A stretch of DNA of 64,000 bases from Mesostigma viride (taxonomy: Eukaryota; Streptophyta; Mesostigmatophyceae; Mesostigmatales; Mesostigmataceae), in contig RPFO01000003.1 in NCBI GenBank assembly GCA_009746045.1, forward strand, positions 2,123,792-2,187,791. Reading direction: 5' to 3'. The position numbers were made by a program, and so were the translations under genes. This document shows, in pieces, positions 10,566 to 23,800 of this stretch; the first letter of the stretch is position 1, and each line of letters begins with the position of its first letter. Under the pieces are notes generated by a model. It saw only the letters and a program-made list of their open reading frames with translations, did not search any database and was not told the origin of the DNA.

Positions 10566-13500
10566 TTACATGATCCGGCAAGTTTTGTCTGGATGCGAGC
10601 CATTGCCGTGTGGCGTACCCTCCAGCCGTGTGTAACCGTTCGACTCCACGCGGGCCCCAAATGCCCCTATATTGCGCGACGTTCGGCCCTCCACTTGCCC
10701 CAGATGGCCAGGGTCCAGGCCATACTGCACAAAGGCATTGCACATGGAAACGGTAAACAGGAGGATTGGCAATGTCGAAACGCTAACACTCAACACCATA
10801 GCCAGCCAACGATTTACCCACTTACGCTTCAGAGTACGAATTCACAGCGTGTGGGTTAGTTAGAGGCATCATGAGCTAGAATACACGCACGCAGTTCATA
10901 GTTAGACCAAGGGGCAAAGGTGACAGTGGAAAAATCTGGGTGTACATCAGATATATGTCAAGGGTGGGTGGGTATTCTCATGGTTTGATATGGACAGGGG
11001 CCCGCGTGTGTGTCAAAATGCGTACAAAGCACTATCGCATAAGCATGCGATTCTGCACGGCCAGTGTAAAGCTATGCAGCCATGCACGGAAGACGTGTGG
11101 TTGGCTGCCTGCTGGGCACCTACCTGGCCGGGCTTGACAAGGGCTAAAGATAGCAGTTGCGGTCACAATAGGAAGTGATAAATCTCTACCTTTGATATGA
11201 CGTAAAGCAATGCTCTCTGTGCACATGCTTGCCCTGGTGGGCAAGTCAGGGAAGGGTGCGGTTAAAGAACGTGGGGGGAAAGATGATGTGGGGGCGCAAG
11301 ACAAGTTCCTTAATATTGTAAATAACATCCGTTCCCCATGCAAAACCCATGGAGCCTTATACATCCTCGCACTCCCAGGTCACCAAAAACACCTTACAAC
11401 GGCAAGCATTCTGCAGTAGATTCAGCAATATCGGACATATTGGCACCCCTCTCCGGTAAAGAGGTTTTTCGCAGTTGGGCTGTTTCGAAACGTTAAGTGA
11501 GATGCCTTCGGATCGGGAGACTCACACAGCCGCGAAATCATGCCAAAGGTCCTATGTTCGCTTCCTTGCTGGTAGCTTCTAGGCTTTCTTACTTTCTGTG
11601 TTCCGCGGAATCTCAGATTTGGGCAGCTAGCATTTTCACGTTTGTTGCTTTCTGACGACAATATCCAGGCTGTGCAAAATTGTGCGATCTCAAGCATCAG
11701 AAGGCGAGAAAGCCCAATTGTCGTGACATTATTGTAAGTAGAAAGCACTTTGTCTACAAATTATGCAGCTAGATTTGCAAAGCATACTTACATAGTAATT
11801 TCGAGTTCACACGAGTTGTCTATGCAAAGGATGAACAGCAACTCCACAGATCCTCATTCTTGTGCCTAAGAGAACCCAGCCACTTCAGTTCTACGCTAGC
11901 TCGATCCCCATAATAAATAAGAGCAATCCTGATAGCAGTCATGACAAACGTAACGATAGCAGTGATAATAGCGGTAACGATGGCCACAAAAACATTAGCA
12001 AAGCAACGATGACAACAATCACGACTGGCAGATCCAAATTGGTTTGGAATTTTACATTCCAAGTCAAAGAAACAAAAGAAATCTCCCCAGTCTCACCCGC
12101 TCTCTCATGCGTGCGGTCCAATCGCTGCGGCCAAGGGGAACGGGTACACCCATCGCTAGGCGCGCAGGCCCAGGGAAGGCAGGGCGGGAAAGAGGAGGCA
12201 TCGACTCCCCCCGACGGTATCCCCCCAAGTGCGGCCGACGCCGGGGGAACGGGCTGTCGTCTGGCAGGTCATCGTAGCTGTCCCCCGCGTCCAGGGTGGT
12301 CCCGGGGAAGAAGGCGTGCACTGCCATCGCCAGCACCAGGCACGCGGTCTAGGGTTGCGGGAGGACAGGTTGATTTAATGCACATGGGCAAGGTAGCCCA
12401 GACAATAAGTGGGAAGCCACTTGTCAGGAATGATGGCATTTGGCCTGCTCCTTTTCAAACGTCAATTAGCCAAGTCGGGGATGGTCGTATGACCAGATGA
12501 AAGCAGTTGGGCATCGGTCAGAAATGTGGGGTCTTGATGAGCTTTTACAGCCAGACAACTTTCAATAAGACAAAGAAGCGCTAAAAATCGGTTAGATCTA
12601 CCGTGCCGTTGCAATAGGAGGTTGTGGGCACCCGGGTGGACTGGGTAGACAAGCAGGCAGGTGGGCGGACAGGCGGGGAGGCGGGCAGGCGGGTGGGTAG
12701 GCGGGCAGTTAGCCAGGCAGCCGGCTAGGCAGGCGGGCAGGTGGGCGGGTTATTTTTCACGTGGAGGCGCCCGCTGACTTATTGCATGTGAAACCCATGC
12801 GCGCGTTCCTGGCTGTGACTGGGAAGCCGAGCTTGAAATATGTACTCAAAACTTACCAAATAGCAACTTGCTATCAGCATGCTGCAGAGTTGTAAATAAT
12901 GGTTGATGTCAGCAAATAATAATGGTTGATGTCAGCGTATACAGCCCCCAGGCACTTCCAGAATATCTTAATGCATCTTTCCTACCCTCTGCCACAATCT
13001 TTCGCCTCAACATCACGCCGACACCTTGTGCAGGTAAGCCTTGCAGGCGGGCGGGGGGGCAAGGGCGAGGGGGAGGAAGGGAAGGGGTGTTTTCCTGTCT
13101 TATGGGCAGGAAGTCAGGGCACCTTAAGAAAGATCTAATTGCTGAAGCTACCCAATACCTGGTTGTAGACTTGACCGTGCACCTCGCTTTTAGACTCGCT
13201 TTTAGAAGTCCATGTCAAACTTGGCATCTCAACAAAAAGTTCACATCAAGGGTGTAATGGTCACCCTCTCCAAGTCTCTTTTTGTTTTAACTTTTCACAA
13301 CTTCGATGCTGTGTCAAAGGCACTGCGGGGGGAAATTACCGATACTGTAATTTGCAATAACTGACCAGCCCCACATCACAACATCACAGCACAGCACACA
13401 CCCGCATCACTCACAAGCCCAACAGCCCTCCCTCACGTCACGATTCGAGAACGTCATAACACACATCACAACACGTGCGCATCGTAGCACTGTCATCTCT

Positions 13501-16500
13501 GTAGCTACATGTACGCGAAGCCTTGCTGCGTTTACTGCAATTGCAGTTTACCTGCAATCCGTTTACCTGCAATCCGTTTACCTGCAATCCCAGCACGCCC
13601 GCTCCCACGTATTTGCAAAAGTCATACTTATCCCGCATGAACGCGCGTGCCTGTTGTGAAAGACTCCAGAGTAGACATTGTGAAATTGGAACCCGCGCAA
13701 ACAACATGGATCAGATCAGCATCATGAAACAGCCGTGAGATCGAACTGCAGCAGAGAGTTTACGAGGTCATTGGAATGCCCAGTCCTGCCCACCCACCCT
13801 CCCACCACGCATGAGAGCGCAAGCTCGTGCTAGCGCATAACATGGCTTGACAATCAGCTCGTTGGCCACTGGCAAGTGACTGGTTGGCGTGGCTCTGGTG
13901 GCACCGTTGGCACAAGTGGCACACTTGGTGCACTTGGCACACTTGGAAAAGAAAGGCGGAATCCAACCCCCCCCCCCCCCCTCTTAGAGGGGACTCCTTG
14001 CAGCGCGGTGGAGCCCAGCTTGCGGCGCGCGGGGAAGGCCACCAGGGCTAGCGGGGAAGGGGATGCGCAGCGAAGGAGGTGCACACTCAGGTTTGAGGGG
14101 TGGGGTGGGGTGGGGTGGACGTGGGGTGCTACTGGGGGTGCCCGTACGTGTGTGTGTGTGTGTCCACAGGTACTTGCCCCACGGATGTTTGCCCCACGAG
14201 GTGTGACCGAGAGAGGGGGTGGCCCAGCGTGTGTAGGGTTCATCGTGGCGTTTGACCAGTGAGATGCCTTCTATGGGACCCCGGCGGACAGGCGAGATGG
14301 CCATGAGCGGTCCGGGCGTGGTGGGAAATGCTCATTGGGAATGCACGAGGGGCCGTACAGCCATCGTACCGGTGTGGGAGTACAGGCAAGGGGGGTGCTT
14401 GGTCTCCACAGAATGCCCAGAGTGCCTGTGGGGTCCGCTAGCACCTCCACCAGCAAGCCACCACTTCCATGATCATCGTCAACCAGGCTGCCATTTCCCC
14501 GATCATCGGCCACAGGTTCAGCCCATCATCGGCCATCACCTCATTGATTAGCTATCCCATCACCTCATTGATTAGCTATCCCATCACCTCATTGATTAGC
14601 TATCCCATCACCTCATTGATTAGCTATCCCATCACCTCATTGATTAGCTATCCCATCACCTCATTGATTAGCTATCCCATCACCTCATTGATTAGCTATC
14701 CCATCACCTCATTGATTAGCTATCCCATCACCTCATTGATTAGCTATCCCATCACCTCATTGATTAGCTATCCCATCACCTCATTGATTAGCTATCCCAT
14801 CACCTCATTGATTAGCTATCCCATCACCTCATTGATTAGCTATCCCTGGATCAGCCCACCTTGTCGAGGCTTCCCGTGGGGTCCTCTGGCAGCCGCTTGA
14901 AGAGGTCCGGGTCAAAGCGCCCCAGCAGGACCAGCGTGGCCTCGATGAGCATCAGCGCCAGCACACAGACGATGTACTGCAGGGGACGGGGGTTGGACCG
15001 GTGGAGGAGGCATGATTGGGAGAGCAGGTGGTGGAAACATCAGTGATGAGGGCAGCAAATGAGAAGCAACGAAAAGAAAGCAATTACCGGCAAGTGACGT
15101 AAGGGTGCAAAGTACTGGAACGCTACTGCATTTCATGGTACATCGGTTAGACGTGACATATTGGAAGTGACTAACTAAGAGCAATCAATAACAAACCAAA
15201 ATTAATAAGGGACATTAGTAGATTTCCAGAAGAAGGGCAGCGTGCACTACCGAAACATGTAATCTGGCGGGGGCTGGGGGAGGTTGGGGCGGGGGAGGGC
15301 GTCTTGCATAGCTACCCTACGGCTTCACAGCCAGCGTTGGCACGGTATACTATAGCACGGTATACTATAGTATTTATAGACCGCTAAAGGGGCGGACAGG
15401 CACACGTCCCTCGTGGCCCAAAACAGGCCGTTTGACCTGCAAGGGGCCGGCGACCTGTTGGGGAAGACAACAGTACTTGATAGGGTGTAGGATTACATCC
15501 TATTTTCACATTGGACCATTTGGGCTGAGATTAGGTCCTTATCGAACAGTGGCGAAATGGGGGGGAGATACACAATAGTGAAACCAGTTTGGATGCGCAA
15601 GGCTCAAAGCATTATTTAAAGATACACGATACTATTTAAAGATACACGATAGTGAAACCAGTTTGGATGCGCAAGGCTCAAAGCATTATTTAAAAAATAA
15701 TGACGTTGTGAGGCCCCTGTGAGCATCGGGTGCCCACGCTAACCTGCGTGGCCACGTTACCTGCCAACAAAATGTGGCGGGGTGCACTTCAAACATCGGC
15801 ACGACTCCTAGTAGCGGTACGCCCGAGGTAGCTTGCTGACATTTTTCTGGAATGCATACCCGCTGTTCAACCAGCATGTGGTAAAGCACCCTACTTGTGA
15901 AACAGCCATGCGTACGGTACTCCGGGTCGCGTACCAGGGACAGGCCGAAGGCGCGTACGCCCCCTCCCCCTCGGGCGCAGGCGAGGCCTACTAAGCTGGT
16001 GAGGAGGATGAAGGTGCCCGTGCCGGCGGTGAGCATGACGGGCCTGCATCATGGGAGTGGAACAGCCAGCACGCACAGGATAATCCATGACAAACACACA
16101 CAGGATAATCCATGACAAGCACACACAATCATCATGACAGTTTCACGTCCAGCAAGCCAGCACACAACGTCATGACAGACGCACAGACACGACAACCCGC
16201 AACCGATGGGTTGCAAGAAATCAAGTTGGCATTCTTGCCATTGATCAACCAACATTAGGCGCTCCAACATTAGGCGCTCCTTTCCGTGTTTAACCGACCA
16301 AATTATGTTCAAGGCAAGGCCAAGGAGCACGGCCAAGAATGGCAGGAAGGGTAGAGGGCAAACCAAGTGAACAGCGTAGAAAAATCAATATTAATTAATG
16401 GAGAAGAATAGCATAAACAGCAAAAGATCCCTTCACTCCACAGTGCAAACATGTGATGCCAGTGTGTACCATGAGGAAATGGACGGAAATGCAATGCAAA

Positions 16501-17132
16501 AGTAACCAATCCGAACAAAATGTCAACTCAGCCGCCACCAACACTAGCATGGCAGCCATCACCAGGCTTATGGTTGTGACATGCCGTTATCCGTCCAACG
16601 CTCCCTCTGTGCAGTAACTAAGCCAGACACTTACTGGCAGCAAAATCATGGAACCTGCGATGAGAGCTTACACTAGTTGCTTTGCATAAGCCACCAACAG
16701 CCCCCGGCCAACCAGAGATCACCAACAATCGCTACTTCTATCCTACGCCCCAGCCAGCTGGCCGCATCATTTGTTGCGGACTGCGTACGTACCAACAGAC
16801 ATGTGGTACACCTGCTTTGTACACAAATTTGCACGCTCGAAGTCTCACCAAGGGACGGCGATATCATTCCATGGCACGGCTACTGCGGATGGCCACTCGG
16901 ACGCGTAAACCCCGTGCTGCCCCGATAACGAGTAGTAATCGTCGTCATCCCCATTTACATCGGACTCGCCTTCCTCGCTTAGCTTATCATCATGCTGTTC
17001 GTGGAAAATCTCTAGCATCCATAAACTGTATGCAATGAGGCTTATACCGACAAGGCCCAGAAGGATGTTCGCCAATTTAAACGAGAACTGAACGCATCCT
17101 TGGCAGCAACTAGTGCACCCTCTGTAAGGCAT
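10566..17132 (-). CDS. TOM2A: TOM2A/tetraspanin-like four-pass membrane protein
   Basis: Six exons (minus): 17132-16849, 16043-15935, 14976-14860, 13650-13582, 12348-12097, 10724-10566. They total 990 nt, all GT-AG, phases agree, 329 residues. The start MPYRGC matches the Cys-rich MACRGC-type start of plant TOM2A proteins. Hydrophobic segments lie at about 18-40, 97-118, 127-151 and 184-205. LPEDPTGSLD (about 160-169) follows TM3 where plant homologues have a similar P-x-D-x-TGNFD motif. The soluble tail has the family signature DWTARMRERYGLD (269-281) and ends CRIM. In plants TOM2A is a tonoplast/endomembrane tetraspanin-like protein known as a host factor for tobamovirus replication; its normal role is unclear. 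It diverges from TBCE across a shared intergenic region. Exon 4's donor is triplicated. Confidence 0.86.
12645..12756. repeat. GGCA/GGCG-rich imperfect tetranucleotide repeat
   Basis: Runs of AGGC, GGGC and GGGT tetramers with frequent substitutions, inside intron 4 of the TOM2A-like gene. It is related in composition to the much purer GGGC array at 32331. Confidence 0.85.
13546..13590 (-). repeat. three 15-bp units each carrying the exon-4 donor
   Basis: On minus, GGATTGCAG|GTAAAC occurs three times in perfect tandem at the 3' end of TOM2A exon 4. Each unit offers the same donor, with possible exon ends at 13582, 13567 and 13552. The period is a multiple of three and has no stop, so downstream donor use would add five or ten residues (VNGLQ repeated) in TM4. 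A further partial copy (TTGCAG) follows. Confidence 0.9.
14534..14845. repeat. 24-bp minisatellite, 13 copies
   Basis: Thirteen apparently perfect copies of CATCACCTCATTGATTAGC plus TATCC, starting 15 bp into intron 3 of the TOM2A-like gene. Read on the gene strand, each unit contains ATGAG|GTGATG, i.e. an AG|GT junction, although similarity to the real junction (ACAAG|GTGGGC) is weak. No spacers, so not a CRISPR array. Confidence 0.95.
15566..15695. repeat. 75-bp tandem duplication in intron 2
   Basis: The block starting GATACACRATAGTGAAACC and ending AAAGCATTATTTAAA is present twice in tandem, with an extra partial GATACACGATACTATTTAAA between the copies. It lies in the intron between exons 2 and 3 of the TOM2A-like gene. 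Confidence 0.85.
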
Positions 17133-17851
17133 GGCGCAGTTTTTTCCCTGTACTACTTCTCGGCGATCGAGATGGATGACCGAGTCCGATCGATTAAGTC
17201 TTTCCTGATATTAATCGAGCAATCAGAGACACCACTGCTGTACACGGAGAAATGGAATTGGACTCGAGCCTCGCCCAAATAAAGAGTCCCAAGTCTTACG
17301 TAATGTCGAGTTGCGTGCCAATTAACTGCGCCTGCAGACTGCAGATCGATCCTGCCAGCTTGTCTCCAAAGTTTTACTTTAGCACGCTTAGCGCGGTTCC
17401 CAAATTTTCCATAAGGCGTTTTCTGAATGATAGGGGGTGACATGGCAAAGTGTAACCTCCGTTTGTGCGCCATCATGCCGAGCTGAGCACCCTGAGCCAT
17501 CGTGCACAGGAACAGACAAACGTCAATTCACGTCCGGACCCCCATTTTTCTCGGCCAACGTTGTGGGTGTAAGATGGACGTTCAGCTGGACGATAACCAC
17601 GATGCCAATTGGACATGGGGATGCCAGAATAAACTGAACTCTTAGTGTCGGCCTCTGCTTGCTGTCCACGTGTCTCCCGTTTCGCCAGTTGGCTCGTGCC
17701 TATGTGACAAGTGTCCTCATCAAACGCCTTCATTTTCTACTTGCGGATGTAACTTTTCTGGCGCAGTGCCCAAATTATAAGCACGGGCTTTCGTGTCAGC
17801 CATAGCCATAGCGTTTCATCGCCCATTACAAGTGCCCAAGGTAATCTGGTA
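17133..17851. promoter_or_regulatory. bidirectional intergenic region, TOM2A-like / TBCE
   Basis: 719 bp separate the start codons of two divergent genes, so both promoters and both 5' UTRs must lie here unless upstream non-coding exons exist. I see no convincing TATA box. The region has moderate GC, and the only open frames are short. Promoter status is inferred purely from gene arrangement. Confidence 0.6.
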
Positions 17852-20800
17852 ATGGCCCCTGACGCAACTTTTGAAATAGACGAACGCGTGGACGTTGAAG
17901 GACACCGTGCCACTGTGCGGTATGTCGGTGAGGTGGCTGGGCAAGATGGGGAATGGGTCGGCGTAGAATGGGATGATCCCGAGCGGGGTAAGAACGACGG
18001 ATCCACTGGAGGACAGCAATACTTTACATGCCGCAGCGGCAGCTCTAAAGGCGCCTCGTTCCTACGGCCGCACAAAATTACGCGTGGGACATGCCTGCTG
18101 GATGCCATCATTGCCCGATACGTCCCCACCGCGGGTCAAGCCACCAACTCGTCCGCTGCAGAGTCGGAAGACCTGACAAAAGGTAACGAAACTAATGACG
18201 CCTCTCCATGGTACGGTGCTGACTAAAAGGTTTTGCCGAGTGTCCTTTTCAGGTTGAGTCCTTGCCTGTCGTGGCAGGCAGCGCTCTATATCCCCCGGGT
18301 TTCCCAACGTGACGTAGACCCTCTCAGGAAGGTACCTGCACGATGTTTTCATCAAATCGAGGAGCAAGGCATCAGAAGCCCGCTTAAACTGAAACAAACC
18401 TTCTGCGTGCCTCGTGACTTTATGACGCTATCATGTTTTGCCTAGCTTTGCAGGAATGGGGGCGTACTAGGCGTCGCGAGGGCAACTAAAAAATTTTCAA
18501 TATTGAAACGTGTTGATGCAAAGTTTGTGCGCGTCATGCCGGCTAGCGCACGGTATCTGTCGAGGCAGCAGCGTCAGGGACTGGCCCACAGCCAGCAAGA
18601 ACATCAATTAGTGCGTGTGTGTGTCAATTTAATTAATCAGCAGTTACTGTTGGCTAACACTAGAAAGTGCATGGCCATCGCCCTGCATAGACAGCAGAGG
18701 CTGGAAGGCTCCGCAGGTTGGACATTAGGTGACGTAGTTGGTGCCAGAAGCATTGAAAATGTACCGGGGAGCATCAAACACCTTCCTTAAGCCGCATGCT
18801 CCTTACCTTTCCAACCGTATCTCTCAAGTGACCGGATTTCCTGCCTGCAAGCTGCTAGGGCCTGTGTCTTGCGCGTGCAAACAGCCACATGGCATCTGCG
18901 CAAGCGCCTGCCCTTGACTACTACAGTTTTGTTAGCCGAGGCAGCCGTGTGACATGACCGCAGATGCACGGTGTGCGCTCATTGTGTGGGCCGCCACGTG
19001 CTTGTTCCTACATGGGACGCCGCACGTATGGCTTGGGGGCAACGCTCGAAGCCATGCGTAGTGCTTGCGCTGGCGGATTCTGCCCCGCAAGCGTAGCACG
19101 CGCAAATATCCACTCCCTGGGATGGCCTGCCTACAAGCACCGCACCTAGGTTGCACCCATTATGCCCCCCACTGGCAGCATGCTGGCTTATCAGCCCTCA
19201 GCAGTATTTGTCACAGTATCAGGTACAGTATCTGGTACAGTATCTGGCACAGTATCTGGTACAGTATCTGGAACAGTATTTGGTACAGTATCTGGAACAG
19301 TATCTGGAACAGTATCTGGAACAGTATCTGGAACAGTATCTGGAACAGTATCTGGTACAGTATCTGGAACAGTATCTGGAACAGTATCTGGAACAGTATC
19401 TGGAACAAGACTACCAGTACCTTGGTGGTATTCCTGACCGCAGAGGTAAACATGATGCAGAACGATGGCCGCGTAAGTACGGGCTTTTTTGTACGCCCCT
19501 TTTCCTCGGTTCTATCCCTGGCAGATATGTGTGTGGTGATGACATGCCGGATGTGTGTGGTGTGATATTGCCGTGTAATTCCCGCGTTCACCCTTTGCCT
19601 TCGTAACCGTCGGAGATGTATTTGTCGATGATGAGTTGGCATGGTTATCGACGCTTGTATAGTAACCCTGTAGAGTAAACACAAACCTATGTTTACTTGT
19701 ATCACCCACAGAAGTAGACATGCTGCGTTGGTAACCTGCAACACAGTGCACTTGATAAAATAGACTCGTCTGTGCATGTCAAACTGCAGAGATGCTCGTA
19801 ATGATAAGTGATGACTTCGCACGGTGATTGGTACTTTGCAAGACCAACTCTTGCTGGTCTCTCCCATCACCCGCAGAAATGTGCGTGATGGTCATGGTGA
19901 CTCAGCTCGGTTGTTGGTACTATTGCATGTGACCTCCCACTTGCTTGCTTCTGCCACCTGCAGAGATGTACGTGATGACGGCCCGCCGCAACCAAGTCCC
20001 CGTCCAGCTGGTTGGCGCGGACAAGATCAGCGGCCAGCAGAGCAAGCTGGGGGAACTGGCGCAGGTCAGCCTGGTGGACGCATTGGTGACGCGTGCGACA
20101 GCAGGAGTGGGCGACACGGCTCTGGGCGACACCATGACAAGCAAGTGACATGCCGACACCTTGACCCTTGACCCTTGACCCTTGACCCTTGACCCTTTAC
20201 CCTTTACCCTTTACCCTTTACCCTTTTCCCTTTTCCCTTTACCCTTCATCCTTCACCCTTCACTCTTTACCCTTTTCCCTTTACCCTTCACACTTCACCC
20301 TTCACCCTTTACCCTTTTCCCTTTACCCTTCACCCTTCACCCTTCACCCTTTACCCTTTACCCTTTACCCTTTACCCTTCACACTTCACACTTCACACTT
20401 CACACTTCACACTTCACACTTCACACTTCACCCTTCACCCTTCACACTTCACACTTCACACTTCACACTTCACACTTCACCCTTCACACTTCACCCTTCA
20501 CACTTCACACTTCACACTTTACACTTTACACTTTACACTTTACCCTTTACCCTTTACCCTTCACCCTTCACCCTTCACCCTTCACCCTTCACCCTTTACC
20601 CTTTACCCTTTACCCTTTACCCTTTACCCTTCACCCTTTACCCTTCACCCTTCACCCTTTACCCTTTACCCTTTACCCTTTACCCTTTACCCTTTACCCT
20701 TCACCCTTCACCCTTTACCCTTCACCCTTTACCCTTCACCCTTCACCCTTTACCCTTTACCCTTTACCCTTTACCCTTCACCCTTCACCCTTCACCCTTT

Positions 20801-23800
20801 ACCCTTCACCCTTCACCCTTTACCCTTTACCCTTTACCCTTCACCCTTCACCCTTTACCCTTCACCCTTTACCCTTTACCCTTTACCCTTTACCCTTTAC
20901 CCTTTACCCTTTACCCTTTACCCTTTACCCTTTACCCTTTACCCTTTACCCTTTACCCTTTACCCTTCACCCTTTACCCTTTACCCTTCACCCTTCACCC
21001 TTTACCCTTTACCCTTCACCCTTCACCCTTCACCCTTTACCCTTTACCCTTTACCCTTTACCCTTTACCCTTCACCCTTTACCCTTCACCCTTTACCCTT
21101 TACCCTTTACCCTTTGCCCTATACCCTTAACCCTTCACCCTTTACCCTTTACCCTTTTCCCTTTTCCCTTTACCCTTTACCCTTTACCCTTTACCCTTTA
21201 CCCTTTACCCTTTACCCTTTACCCTTTACCCTTTACCCTTTACCCTTTACCCTTTACCCTTTACCCTTTACCCTTCACCCTTTACCCTTCACCCTTCACC
21301 CTTTACCCTTTACCCTTCACCCTTCACCCTTCACCCTTTACCCTTTACCCTTTACCCTTTACCCTTTACCCTTCACCCTTTACCCTTCACCCTTTACCCT
21401 TTACCCTTTACCCTTTGCCCTATACCCTTAACCCTTCACCCTTTACCCTTTACCCTTTTCCCTTTTCCCTTTACCCTTTACCCTTTACCCTTCACCCTTT
21501 ACCCTTTACCCTTTACCCTTTACCCTTTGCCCTTTACCCTTTGCCCTTTACCCTTTACCCTTTACCCTTTACACTTTACCCTTTACCCTTTACCCTTTAC
21601 CCTTCACCCTTCACCCTTTACCCTTTACCCTTTACCGTTTGCCCTATACCCTTAACCCTTCACCCTTTACCCTTTACCCTTTTCCCTTTTCCCTTTACCC
21701 TTTACCCTTTACCCTTTACCCTTTACCCTTTACCCTTTACCCTTTACCCTTCACCCTTCACCCTTCACCCTTTACCCTTCACCCTTCACCCTTCACCCTT
21801 CACCCTTTACCCTTTACCCTTCACACTTCACACTTCACACTTCACCCTTTACCCTTTACCCTTCACCCTTCACCCTTCACCCTTTACCCTTTACCCTTTA
21901 CCCTTTACCCTTTACCCTTCACCCTTTACCCTTCACCCTTTACCCTTTACCCTTTACCCTTTGCCCTATACCCTTAACCCTTCACCCTTTACCCTTTACC
22001 CTTTTCCCTTTTCCCTTTACCCTTTACCCTTTACCCTTCACCCTTTACCCTTTACCCTTTACCCTTTACCCTTTACCCTTTACCCTTTACCCTTTACCCT
22101 TTTCCCTTTAGCCTTTACCCTTTACCCTTTACCCTTTACCCTTTACCCTTTACCCTTTACCCTTTACCCTTTACCCTTTACCCTTTACCCTTTACCCTTT
22201 ACCCTTTACCCTTTACCCTTTACCCTTTACCCTTTACCCTTTACCCTTCACCCTTCACCCTTCACCCTTTACCCTTTACCCTTTACCCTTTACCCTTTAC
22301 CCTTGACCCTTGACCCTTGACCCTTGACCCTTTACCCTTTACCCTTCACCCTTCACCCTTTACCCTTTACCCTTCACCCTTCACCCTTCACCCTTCACCC
22401 TTCACCCTTCACCCTTCACCCTTCACCCTTCACCCTTCACCCTTCACCCTTCACCCTTCACCCTTCACCCTTCACCCTTCACCCTTCACCCTTCACCCTT
22501 CACCCTTCACCCTTCACCCTTCACCCTTCACCCTTCACCCTTCACCCTTCACCCTTCACCCTTCACCCTTCACCCTTCACCCTTCACCCTTCACCCTTCA
22601 CCCTTCACCCTTCACCCTTCACCCTTCACCCTTCACCCTTCACCCTTCACCCTTCACCCTTCACCCTTCACCCTTCACCCTTCACCCTTCACCCTTCACC
22701 CTTCACCCTTCACCCTTCACCCTTCACCCTTCACCCTTCACCCTTCACCCTTCACCCTTCACCCTTCACCCTTCACCCTTCACCCTTCACCCTTCACCCT
22801 TCACCCTTCACCCTTCACCCTTCACCCTTCACCCTTCACCCTTCACCCTTCACCCTTCACCCTTCACCCTTCACCCTTGAGCCTTCACACTTCACACTTC
22901 ACACTTCACACTTCACACTTCACACTTCACACTTCACACTTCACACTTCACACTTCACACTTCACACTTCACACTTCACACTTCACACTTCACACTTCAC
23001 ACTTCACACTTCACACTTCACACTTCACACTTCACACTTCACACTTCACACTTCACACTTCACACTTCACACTTCACACTTCACACTTCACACTTCACAC
23101 TTTACACTTCACACTTCACACTTACACACTTGACACTTCACACTTTACACTTTATATTTCTCCCTTTACCCTTTACCCTTTACCCTTTTACCTTTACCCT
23201 TCACTAGCATGACAAGCACGTGGCCTAGAGGCTGAACTACGGCCTCGCAAGGCAACCCCCTGTTGTGAAAATGTTGAAATGTGGCTGCTATCCAATGCCT
23301 CCATTATCACCATGACAAGCAAGCAGCAAAATGGCTGATGTGTGACTGTTAGTCACATCTCATTTTTCCCCATGACAACCAAGTGGCCTAGGAGCTGGTT
23401 GTGGCCATTATCAATGGCCCCTGCGATGATTCCTTTACGGCCATGACAAGCAAGTGGCACTGCTCACCTACCCTCTTATCCATCACCCTTTGCAATGATT
23501 GTTCCGGGTGATAAGGAAGGTGTTGGCCATGGACAAGCAAGTGGCACTGCTCACCTACCCTCTTATCCACCACCCTTCGCAATGATTGTTCAGGGTGATC
23601 AGGGAGGTGTTGGCAATGGACAAGCAAGTGGCCTAGGCAAGCACACCCCATTCCCTAACATACCATTCCCTCACATAAGGATGACACGCACGTGGCCTAG
23701 GAACTAATTTTTCCTGTTATTAAAAGCCTGTATATTATCTGGATGACACGCAATTGGCCCACACACCCTTTACCCTTACCTCTTTATCACCATCACAAGC

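Noticed and set aside
12064-12500. 212-codon plus-strand frame
   Set aside because: It is the antisense of TOM2A exon 5, which has a clear family match and phase-consistent splice sites.
14271-14513. Possible TM4 exon of the TOM2A-like gene (ADPTGTLGIL frame)
   Set aside because: No usable acceptor or matching phase. The exon at 13650-13582 fits by phase, splice sites and homology.
14534-14845. CRISPR array
   Set aside because: Direct 24-bp repeats without spacers in an intron of a eukaryotic gene.
20157-23205. Interstitial telomere
   Set aside because: The heptamer is CCCTTTA/CCCTTCA, whereas the plant-type telomere complement is CCCTAAA. Only a few CCCTAAA words occur, at 37705-37745 before exon 15.
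20182-23212. 712-, 313- and 269-codon frames (FTLHPSP, FTLYPLP repeats)
   Set aside because: A 7-bp repeat without stops is open in several frames; it lies within a TBCE intron.
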